Of a stretch of 30,346 nucleotides of DNA, positions 1-8,157 are shown in pieces; position 1 is the first letter of the stretch; the number at the start of each line of letters is the position of its first letter. The notes beneath the pieces were generated by a model. It did not search any database. It was not told the origin of the DNA and worked only from the letters and a program-made list of their open reading frames with translations. The DNA is from a virus. A program made the position numbers and the translations under genes. The DNA lies in the IMG/VR virus record IMGVR_UViG_3300031578_000242, positions 1-30,346 of that record, one strand, 5' to 3'.

Positions 1-2188
1 TTGGCGTTGGGGTTGGGGTTACAATACATTGATAACAAGAAATATTATATTCTAATTTTAAATTGATCACAATATTTGCATCAGATAGATAATAAATGGT
101 TTCAGGTAAACACCCATCTATTTCAACACATTTATTATATATTTTAATTTGATTAAGTGAGTAATTAATTTCAACTTTACTTATACCACTATAACTTTCT
201 AAAACTTCAGTGATTGCTTGACCCCACTCATAGTCAGATGGATATTCAGTTAATCCTGAAGAAACGTAAAATACTTGTTGAGTGTTTTCTCCATCAACGG
301 TAATGTCGGTAATAAAATTTGCACTAACAATAATACATCCAGTATCATCATATGTTAAATCTTTAAAACCTTCAGCAAACATTTGTTGTATACTTCTTTT
401 ACCAAGTATTCCTGTATTTTGGAAATTATCATTACATATATTATATGTTTGATAACTTACTTGTACATTAGTTCCATTTAAAACAACGGTTTCAGTACTT
501 GTACATCCACTTGAATCAATTATTTCCAAACTATATGTTCCACCACTTAATGATGTTACGGTTGTTCCAGTTTGACCATTAACATTTGGACTCCAATTAT
601 ATGTAAATGTTGGGTTTCCCTCATATATTAAGGTTGATATTTCACCATTATTACCGCATGTTGGTTGAGTTACAACTAAATCAAATAATATACTATTTGA
701 ATCGTTAACATATAAATCTAATGTCTGACTACAACCTGCAAGATCTGTAACTGTGGCAGTATAATTCCCAGGAGATAGATTATTAAATGTTGACATTGAA
801 GATGGTCCAAATCCTGTAATCTGATAACTATAAGGTAATGTCCCACCACTACTTGCTAATAATTGTATTGATCCATTATTTAAACCGCAAGTAGTATTTT
901 GAGTAATTGCAGAAATTGTAAATAGTTCAGTATTATCAATTGTAATTGTAGTTTGATATGTACATACACCATCAGTTATTACCAAATCATAATCACCTGA
1001 AGACAATGTATCAAAATTTTGTACTATATTGGTAGTAGGCCCAAAAGTTGTTGTATCATTTAATGAATCTGTTAAACTATATGTGTAATATCCTGACCCA
1101 ATTAAAGTAATATTTACCGATCCCGAATTATTATTACAAATTGAATTTGTTGTATCAATACTTAATACTTGAAAACTATTGGATGTGTTGATAGACGTTG
1201 TTCCTGATACGGTACATACTCCGGCATCTATTATGTTAAAATTGTATGTTCCAGAAAATAAACCTGTAAACGTATAATCGTTATTAAATATTATTGCACT
1301 ATCACCATTAGAACATCCAATATAATATGGCGCGGTTCCACCTGTTACAATTATATTTATTTCACCATCATTAGTGAAACAACTTGGTGGATATGTCATA
1401 AAACCACCAATACCCAATGGGTCTACACCAGTAATAGTGATTATTTTACTTAGAGAACAACCATCATTATTTGTAACTTCTACGTTATATAAACCAGCGG
1501 TTAAACCTGTTACCGTTGTTCCAGTTTGTCCATTAACACTTGTTAACCAATTAACTGTATATAAACTTGGATCAGATAAACCTGTTAAAAATATTTTACC
1601 ACTACCATTATTATTTATACAACTTCCATCGTTTACAACATAATAACCATAATCAAAAGGAGTTGAATTTGTTACAATACAAGAAGCGGATTTACCTGTA
1701 CAACCACCCCCATCATCCGCAACAACATAATAAGTTCCGGCAGAAACAGGAGGAAAAACATATTCATTACTTGTTGAATTTCCACTTGAAATAAAATTAT
1801 TATCAATATCATATAAAGTAAAAATAGAACCTGAACCATAAGAATATTGTGTTGTTGCGGTTACGGCTCCGTTATCTAAACCACAGGTAGTACTTGTAGT
1901 TTCAATTGATACGCACGTTCCTGAAGATATATGAAAATTTACAACAACATAATTACTATATGTTGAGTCATATACTTGTAAAAAATAACTACCCGAACTT
2001 AAACCTGAATAATAATAAACATTATCAACTTGTGTTAATGCAGATGTAGGTAAATTAAGGTTAGCAGTAGGGCTTTCAATGGCTAACCAATTAGGAGTAT
2101 CTCCAGTTACAGAAAAAGTTACAACACCTAACCCTTGATTTGTACAATCCCCCGTTATTTTAAATTGATTTACATTTATAGCACCCAT
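1..2188 (-). CDS. SprB-repeat tail/adhesin-like protein (3' partial)
   Basis: Reading the minus strand from the ATG at 2188 gives 729 codons with no stop up to the window edge, so the C-terminus lies outside. The start overlaps the stop of the upstream gene (TAATG), which fixes it. Residues about 100-570 hold six Cys-bounded repeats of roughly 80 residues, starting near C102, C190, C270, C351, C434 and C511. Each begins like C..NNG and ends like L(S/T)(G/A)G.Y.(V/L).(V/I)...GC. This is the SprB-repeat pattern known from gliding adhesins of Flavobacterium and other Bacteroidota. Residues about 596-722 form another domain that resembles the C-terminus of the preceding 1008-aa protein, followed by a Pro-Thr linker at the edge. 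As last gene of the tail operon it is probably a distal fibre or host-contact protein. That role is inferred from domains and position. Confidence 0.8.
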   Translation of the reverse strand, partial: MGAINVNQFKITGDCTNQGLGVVTFSVTGDTPNWLAIESPTANLNLPTSALTQVDNVYYYSGLSSGSYFLQVYDSTYSNYVVVNFHISSGTCVSIETTSTTCGLDNGAVTATTQYSYGSGSIFTLYDIDNNFISSGNSTSNEYVFPPVSAGTYYVVADDGGGCTGKSASCIVTNSTPFDYGYYVVNDGSCINNNGSGKIFLTGLSDPSLYTVNWLTSVNGQTGTTVTGLTAGLYNVEVTNNDGCSLSKIITITGVDPLGIGGFMTYPPSCFTNDGEINIIVTGGTAPYYIGCSNGDSAIIFNNDYTFTGLFSGTYNFNIIDAGVCTVSGTTSINTSNSFQVLSIDTTNSICNNNSGSVNITLIGSGYYTYSLTDSLNDTTTFGPTTNIVQNFDTLSSGDYDLVITDGVCTYQTTITIDNTELFTISAITQNTTCGLNNGSIQLLASSGGTLPYSYQITGFGPSSMSTFNNLSPGNYTATVTDLAGCSQTLDLYVNDSNSILFDLVVTQPTCGNNGEISTLIYEGNPTFTYNWSPNVNGQTGTTVTSLSGGTYSLEIIDSSGCTSTETVVLNGTNVQVSYQTYNICNDNFQNTGILGKRSIQQMFAEGFKDLTYDDTGCIIVSANFITDITVDGENTQQVFYVSSGLTEYPSDYEWGQAITEVLESYSGISKVEINYSLNQIKIYNKCVEIDGCLPETIYYLSDANIVINLKLEYNISCYQCIVTPTPTP
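485..1891 (-). repeat. six tandem SprB-like protein repeats
   Basis: Within the adhesin-like gene the encoded protein repeats every 77-88 residues, starting near residues 102, 190, 270, 351, 434 and 511. Each unit has one Cys at the start and one in a terminal D/N..GC motif. Two units share the phrase NGQTGTTVT, and their DNA is close to identical there (about 543-570 and 1500-1530). The other units have diverged at DNA level. Confidence 0.75.
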
Positions 2189-5100
2189 TATTGATTACAT
2201 ATTATTTGAAAATTTATCCCAACGTTTAATTCCAAATTACTTTGGTTACTAAATAATTCACAAGTATTACAAGTATTATTATATATAGTAACGATATTTG
2301 TTGTTTCGTCAATATAATATGATAAACCTTCATCAATCATTTGTGGTAGTGAATCATAAAGGGCGTTTAACCAATTCACTTGAGTTGGGAAACTTGTTCC
2401 ACTAACGGCATATCCATTACCATCAAAGAATTTGTAATTCACAATTTGAATACTATTTAATCTTACATCAACATACCATTCAGATGCTATACTATTAATT
2501 AAACAATCATTATTTAAATCATAACCATTATTATTTAAATATGTTGTTAAAACATCCCCTAAAACAACCCCAAATGAATTAACATTGGGACTAGAACCCC
2601 AAGGATAAATAGGACATTCAATAGCTTGTCTTGGGCAATCAACAGGTATTAATTGTCCGATAGCATAACAAGGTTTACATGGAACAAGAACAAGTTGACA
2701 ACCCATTTGTCTTCTCCATACAAACTTTTGTCTATGGAAAATTGAGTTTTCTAATTTGGTACCTGTATTCCATATTGTGGTTGCGGGAACCATTTGTTCA
2801 ATTAATTTTATCCAATAAGTACCCAAACCATTAACATAATCAATCATTGTTTGATATGTAAAATTATCGTTAGGGACATTAATTGCCTGACCTGATTCTA
2901 AGTATTTCCAATAGATAGATTGAAGGGTTGGATACCCACCTGTCTTACCATCGGTAATAAATTGCCTATTTCTAACATTAATTGTATTATGCCAAAAAGT
3001 TTGTGCAAATTCAAAGAATGTTTTTTCTTTTGGTTTTGGGCTGATTACCGTCCAATCAATCCCACCCCTTTGTGGGTATGGAGTATTTGGTGTTGGATCA
3101 CAACGTGTTGGTTCAACATAGTTTAGCCCTTGATTAGGTATTGGGTAATTATATTGTCTTGACATAGTCCACACATCATAAACCAAACCTTGAGCCGGAT
3201 TCATAAATATGTCAACATTCTTAACATTTATAACTAATTTATCACTATTAACAGGATAGTATGCGTTGAAGTTACCATCAAAATTAGTTCTTAAACCAGT
3301 TTGAGTATCCGTCCAACTTTTTTTATTATCAACTACTCTACGTAATTTATAACCCAAATTCATATAAGGGAAAGTTCTATATCTTTGTAGATATTCTTCA
3401 CCATAATTAAATGGTAATAATGTTGTTTGGTAATTAGGGTTAGCACCTGTAAATACACTATTCGTAATATCTACTTGTTCCGGCATCCTATGTTGTGGTG
3501 TGGATTCAAACCAACCTCCTCCAATTTGGAAATAGTAAGAATCACTTGTTGTTGGCATCATTGGATAACCAAAATCATCTATTGGATAATCTTCAGGATA
3601 AACATTTACATCACTTATAATACTTGTTGTTGTAAATCCTGTAAATTGTTGCCCATGTATTGAGTATATATCCGTTGTATCTAAAACAGGTAATTGTTGA
3701 GTATATGTTCCTCCCGATAATTGAGCATATTGACCATTAAACTCCTCAATATTTATTTTTTGATCCGCAATGTAGATATATTCATTAAATTCAATTAAAG
3801 CTTCTGGTGCTCCAATTAATCTTAATAAAATTTCAATAGATTTTCTTGTACCTTTAGATTTAAAAAGGTATGCCGAATTTAAAATTAAGTTTCTATAATA
3901 TTGGTAGTTAAGTTCCTCAGGTGTCATACCAACCGACAAACCACTAAAATTATTACTTCCAGGGCTAAATACAGAATCTAACAATTGATCATTTGTAATT
4001 GGTGAGATATTTGGATCCCAACCTAATGTCATAGCTAAATTCTTTAACAACTGAGACGGTATATCATTTTTGATATTGTAATTAACATTATTCATGTTTG
4101 ATAATGCCGATATAAACTTTTTTGTTTCATCAAAACTTCTACCATATATCTGTAATACCTTCTCTATTTTTTGATCAGGAGTATCAAATTCTTTAATAGC
4201 ACCTGTTGTTAAAAAACGGGATATTAAATTAGTACGATATAAATCTAAGTTAGCCGCAAATTCATTTAAAGTAGTAAGATAGTTATCAAACGCTAATGAT
4301 GATATATCTAAATTCCATTGACCATTTTTAGGAAATGTGATTGCTTGTGTTGTTAAATAAACCGTACCATCCTCATTTTCTCTTGGGACCGTAAACGTTG
4401 ATGTATATATTGGAGTTATAGCTCTGTTTAACAAAAATTGTTCAACCTCATCCATCGCTTCATTGAATGTTTTATTGACGTATATATCATTAGGTCTAAT
4501 AACTAACGAATCATAAGATATGGAATTACCTGAGAATGGGTTACCTTTAACAACAAAACTTAATGTAGTAGATGTATTATTAGAAGGACTAAAGAATATA
4601 AAAGGATATTCACTACCATTTATAAACAATGAATATTTTGGGTAATTTACCGTAAAATTCCTTAAAGATGAAACTTCAATTTCAAGTAGTTCAAAGTTTC
4701 TATTAGAATTTGAACTGTAATCAATATCAAATGGGTTTCTTAAAGAACTTATATAAACATCAAATGTTGTTTCATCCTCAACTGCATCATACAGAATGTT
4801 TGTTGCAGTTTCAGTTGTACTATAATTTGGTAAAACTGATGTAATTTCTAATGCTCCAGGAAAGAAATTAATAATATGTAAAATAGAAGTAGATATTCTT
4901 TTAACTAAAGAACCATATAATGTAAAGTTAGTAACTTGAGATAAATCAAAATTAGGATAAACTTTAAAGTTATTCGCTTGTATTACTCTTGATTCAGTAA
5001 CACTTTCAATATTTAACGTATCTAAAGATATAGGTTCTGAAAATGCCCCTATTGAAAAGTTTCTATTTTGTTTTTCGGTAATTGATGTGGTAAATTCAAA

Positions 5101-5214
5101 ATTTGCTTGCGTAAAACCACCACCATCAACAAGTTGTAAACCAACTAAGTTGTCAGAAAATGTCCCTTGACCGCTTGGGGACTGTGGTGGACAAGTATAT
5201 TTTTTTACCGCCAT
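2188..5214 (-). CDS. gpI/gp7-like baseplate or tail protein
   Basis: This 1008-aa protein starts with ATG two bases after the previous gene's stop. Near residues 445-475 it carries the motif LFKSKGTRKSIEILLRLIGA with a following EFNEYIY. That KGT..SIE..L...GAP pattern resembles P2 gpI-type baseplate proteins, the counterparts of part of T4 gp7, which joins the wedge to the fibres. Residues 840-875 are Cys-rich (CQLVLVPCKPC, then two further Cys), which may bind metal or form disulfides. Residues about 880-1008 look homologous to a domain in the next gene. The stop overlaps the next start as TAATG, suggesting translational coupling. The gpI-like role rests on one motif plus position after gp25 and gp6. 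The rest of the protein is not recognised. Confidence 0.7.
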   Translation of the reverse strand: MAVKKYTCPPQSPSGQGTFSDNLVGLQLVDGGGFTQANFEFTTSITEKQNRNFSIGAFSEPISLDTLNIESVTESRVIQANNFKVYPNFDLSQVTNFTLYGSLVKRISTSILHIINFFPGALEITSVLPNYSTTETATNILYDAVEDETTFDVYISSLRNPFDIDYSSNSNRNFELLEIEVSSLRNFTVNYPKYSLFINGSEYPFIFFSPSNNTSTTLSFVVKGNPFSGNSISYDSLVIRPNDIYVNKTFNEAMDEVEQFLLNRAITPIYTSTFTVPRENEDGTVYLTTQAITFPKNGQWNLDISSLAFDNYLTTLNEFAANLDLYRTNLISRFLTTGAIKEFDTPDQKIEKVLQIYGRSFDETKKFISALSNMNNVNYNIKNDIPSQLLKNLAMTLGWDPNISPITNDQLLDSVFSPGSNNFSGLSVGMTPEELNYQYYRNLILNSAYLFKSKGTRKSIEILLRLIGAPEALIEFNEYIYIADQKINIEEFNGQYAQLSGGTYTQQLPVLDTTDIYSIHGQQFTGFTTTSIISDVNVYPEDYPIDDFGYPMMPTTSDSYYFQIGGGWFESTPQHRMPEQVDITNSVFTGANPNYQTTLLPFNYGEEYLQRYRTFPYMNLGYKLRRVVDNKKSWTDTQTGLRTNFDGNFNAYYPVNSDKLVINVKNVDIFMNPAQGLVYDVWTMSRQYNYPIPNQGLNYVEPTRCDPTPNTPYPQRGGIDWTVISPKPKEKTFFEFAQTFWHNTINVRNRQFITDGKTGGYPTLQSIYWKYLESGQAINVPNDNFTYQTMIDYVNGLGTYWIKLIEQMVPATTIWNTGTKLENSIFHRQKFVWRRQMGCQLVLVPCKPCYAIGQLIPVDCPRQAIECPIYPWGSSPNVNSFGVVLGDVLTTYLNNNGYDLNNDCLINSIASEWYVDVRLNSIQIVNYKFFDGNGYAVSGTSFPTQVNWLNALYDSLPQMIDEGLSYYIDETTNIVTIYNNTCNTCELFSNQSNLELNVGINFQIICNQ

Positions 5215-5216
5215 TT

Positions 5217-6122
5217 TTATACTATGTTGTTAAAACTTTTACTAAAATCAATATTGTTATTTCTATCTTGTCTAACCTCATATAATAATTCATTAAATTG
5301 ATCACGTACTTCAAATAAGTTGTATTGTTTGTAAATGTTATTAGCACTATCGTAGATTGTGTAAATACCATCATCAATAGATTTGGTTTGATTACCATAA
5401 AGGGCAATTGCCAATGTTGATATATCGTGTTCTACGATTTCAACTTCTGTAGTTATAGGATTAAAAAATGTATTAGTTATAATAATATTCTGATCAGGTT
5501 GTCCAATGAATGGTGTTGCACTTGGTTTATTAGTTGGAGAAGATGATGGTGAAAGTGTACAGAAAAGTAAGTTTGATGTACTTTCCACATATCTATATCT
5601 AATAGCCTTTTGTGATGTGTTTGTTAAATTTTGTACAACAGGTTCACAATAAAATGATGAGGTTATAATTCTAAAGAAATTAGGAATTTTAGTTCCATCA
5701 GAATTTAAGTATTCAACCCTAAAACCAATTAAACCTTGATTAACAAATTTATTTCTATATTGTGATGGAACATTATTTAAGTCAACCACAATACCTTTAA
5801 CATTAGGTAATGAAGATAGAACACCACAATCTGTTATTTTAGTTCTAATTTCTGCAGGTCTAATATACAATGTATATATACCTAATTTATTAAATTGATC
5901 GGCCGGTAATTTTAAGTTATATAAACCACCTAAAATTTCAACACCTGAATTACCACCAGTTGTTGCATTGTGAAAATATGGTCGTAAAATAGATTTTGCA
6001 TCTAATTTAGTTAAAACAAAGTTATCTGTTTCATCCCTTGATGGCGTATAATTCAAGATGATCTCTACATCATCAGGACTAACGTCCGCACTTCTTATTG
6101 TTCCGTAATTACCTGTAGCCAC
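5217..6122 (-). CDS. hypothetical tail operon protein, 301 aa
   Basis: Not recognised. The protein looks beta-rich. It has an Ig-like phrase (GLYNLKLPADQFNKLGIYTL, about residues 67-86) and a Ser/Pro/Thr-rich linker (LSPSSSPTNKPSATP, about residues 192-206) separating an N-terminal part from a smaller C-terminal part. There are no signal peptide or membrane segments. It lies between the PKD protein and the gpI-like protein, two bases before the latter, so a virion role in the baseplate or fibre attachment is likely from context only. It is preceded by a 47-base gap containing GTATTTAT on the coding strand. Confidence 0.65.
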   Translation of the reverse strand: MATGNYGTIRSADVSPDDVEIILNYTPSRDETDNFVLTKLDAKSILRPYFHNATTGGNSGVEILGGLYNLKLPADQFNKLGIYTLYIRPAEIRTKITDCGVLSSLPNVKGIVVDLNNVPSQYRNKFVNQGLIGFRVEYLNSDGTKIPNFFRIITSSFYCEPVVQNLTNTSQKAIRYRYVESTSNLLFCTLSPSSSPTNKPSATPFIGQPDQNIIITNTFFNPITTEVEIVEHDISTLAIALYGNQTKSIDDGIYTIYDSANNIYKQYNLFEVRDQFNELLYEVRQDRNNNIDFSKSFNNIV

Positions 6123-6169
6123 AAGAATTTAATTTATATTTAGTTTATTTTTCCTTACCTAATAAATAC

Positions 6170-7348
6170 TTAACTAAGGTCTTTTTTGACATTAAAAAAT
6201 CCGTACCCATATTTTTCTAAGTCCCCAACATTATCAACCTCACCTATCCTTTCAATATATTCTAAGGCAGAGTTTTTACCTCTTTCAATAAAAACATTAG
6301 TTTGAACCTCAGGTTGATCAATAACATTTATTAATGCTTCGTTTTTAGTTAAACCAGTCATTATTAAATCATTTTGAGTAAATCCCGATGAATACACCAT
6401 AAAAAGTGTAAAATCTTCGTAATCAAAATAATCAATTTGATTTATTGTATATGCGGTATATAATCCATTTGGATCAGGACCCCATACAGTACCAACACTA
6501 CCTGTAGTTCCCGTTACCTGAACCCCTACTTTAAATTTACCACCATAAAGATTACCCTTTGGTCCATATTGTGCTAAATCATTTATAGTTGATTCTGTAT
6601 ATCCCGTTATTAAGAATGGTATTGTTGTATAATTGTAGCTGAAGAAATCATTTATGTCTGTATTTGAATCCCCACTAAAAATGTAATCATAATTGAATGA
6701 TGTTCCTGTCCAATTACCACCAGCCGGTGTAAATGTTGCAGTACCATTAGGGTTTGAAATAGTCACATTATCAAATGGTGTGGTAATTGTTTTAGTTATT
6801 TTTGAAATACCCCATGGTGATGTTGCAGTCATAGTTATATGATACTCACTATTTGAGGTTGGATAATTATGTGAAATTGGTGAAGTACTTGTAAGTGTTA
6901 CTTTTGGTGATCCGTCACCCCAATCAACAACATATTTCACTAAAGATAAGAATTTTATAAATTCGGTGTCCGAAGTATTATAAAAAGAATACGTATAAGG
7001 ACTACCCGTGGTTCCCGAAAATAAAAAGTTATTAATTACATCTTTTTGTAAAACCGCACCATCAAAAACCGAATAATACCCCATATCAACTGCGGTTTCA
7101 GTAAACAATAATGATATAGTTAATCCCGTTAAAAGTGAATCACCGTTTGTACCACCCGACAATACATAAGTCATACCTGTATAAACACCAATATTATCAA
7201 CACCAGTTACACTTGTTTCCCCTGTTAATATAGGACAACAAGGATCGGTAGTATCATATACATCGGTACCACCGGTGTACTGAACCAATCTAAGATCTCC
7301 GTAAATGTTTTCGGGAGATATTTTAAAGTAATATTTTTGTTCTTCCAT
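6170..7348 (-). CDS. PKD-domain structural protein, 392 aa
   Basis: Residues about 125-190 match a PKD (polycystic kidney disease-type Ig-like) domain: VDWGDGS at 141-147, then SHNYPTSNSEYHITMTATSP, the usual W/DFGDGS...H.Y...Y.V..T order. PKD domains are beta-sandwich modules common in surface and adhesive proteins. The rest is rich in Gly and Thr (many TGxT/TGLT phrases), typical of fibre-like proteins, but is not recognised. The start ATG overlaps the previous stop as TAATG, so it is probably translationally coupled. The role is inferred as an accessory baseplate or fibre component. Confidence 0.7.
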   Translation of the reverse strand: MEEQKYYFKISPENIYGDLRLVQYTGGTDVYDTTDPCCPILTGETSVTGVDNIGVYTGMTYVLSGGTNGDSLLTGLTISLLFTETAVDMGYYSVFDGAVLQKDVINNFLFSGTTGSPYTYSFYNTSDTEFIKFLSLVKYVVDWGDGSPKVTLTSTSPISHNYPTSNSEYHITMTATSPWGISKITKTITTPFDNVTISNPNGTATFTPAGGNWTGTSFNYDYIFSGDSNTDINDFFSYNYTTIPFLITGYTESTINDLAQYGPKGNLYGGKFKVGVQVTGTTGSVGTVWGPDPNGLYTAYTINQIDYFDYEDFTLFMVYSSGFTQNDLIMTGLTKNEALINVIDQPEVQTNVFIERGKNSALEYIERIGEVDNVGDLEKYGYGFFNVKKDLS

Positions 7349-8157
7349 TATGGGTTTACGTATTCATACCATTTTATTGGTGTCAATGCCTCACCAACTC
7401 TTAATGTTGTTGAGGTAGATGACACTTCATATGTCTTGTTATTATAATCTAAGTTTACTTTGTAATAAAAATAGTCTTGGGGTAAAAAATTAAACTTATT
7501 TGGGTTTATTAATGGTTGTGGCGTATTAGTCATTACAACATATACACCTAATTTTGCATCAAAAAACTTAGATGACATATAAAATTTATTTATATCGTAA
7601 AAGTTTCTGTCTCTTAACCAATAAATGAAAAACCCTTCTTTATCTCCAATATAATCCAATTTGAATTTAGGTTTTCTAATATCTACGTTTGGTAATAATG
7701 CGTTTAAACTTACACTCATAAATTCACCTTGTTGTACAGGTAATATTATTGTGAAATAAATTTGTTGAGTTTTTTCATCTGTTGTATCGTAAAAATCCAA
7801 CTTAAAGAATGACTTAGTAAAAGGTTTACTATAATAGTATACCTCCTCATTTGTAAAACCTTCATTTATATAGGATATACCCCAATTTGTTTGAGTAACT
7901 GTAGTTGCAGTTATTGGTGATACATTATCATAAAAATAAAATTCATAATTTATATCTGTGTTACCATCAATATCAGAATTATGTGAAAAACGACTAATCT
8001 CAAAGTCATTTGGTGACCCAATAATTTCCTTAACCATCTCTTCTTGATATTCCGAAATACTATCGTCATGACCCGCAAAATCCCATTTCATTTCAATAGG
8101 AATATCCACATAATTATCTGTGGTTGGTCTTATTATTTTAATTTTATTCACACTCAT
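7348..8157 (-). CDS. hypothetical tail operon protein, 269 aa
   Basis: Not recognised. The reading frame can be extended one codon to a TTG at 8160, but ATG at 8157 is the more ordinary start and is used here. It overlaps the end of the 577-aa gene by 14 bases. The protein is rich in Tyr, Phe, Asp and Asn, with no membrane segment or clear repeat. Its end overlaps the start of the PKD gene as TAATG. Compact spacing within the baseplate operon points to a virion protein. Confidence 0.65.
   Translation of the reverse strand: MSVNKIKIIRPTTDNYVDIPIEMKWDFAGHDDSISEYQEEMVKEIIGSPNDFEISRFSHNSDIDGNTDINYEFYFYDNVSPITATTVTQTNWGISYINEGFTNEEVYYYSKPFTKSFFKLDFYDTTDEKTQQIYFTIILPVQQGEFMSVSLNALLPNVDIRKPKFKLDYIGDKEGFFIYWLRDRNFYDINKFYMSSKFFDAKLGVYVVMTNTPQPLINPNKFNFLPQDYFYYKVNLDYNNKTYEVSSTSTTLRVGEALTPIKWYEYVNP

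Noticed and set aside
1374-1794. Two plus-strand open frames of 89 and 75 codons
   Set aside because: They lie wholly inside the long minus-strand SprB-repeat frame, are low-complexity (second one His/Gln/Lys/Tyr-rich), and have no recognisable domain. The minus frame has clear repeats.
6151-6178. Possible hairpin CCTTA/TAAGG in the gap before the 301-aa gene
   Set aside because: A five-pair stem with a long loop and no T-run does not make a convincing terminator.
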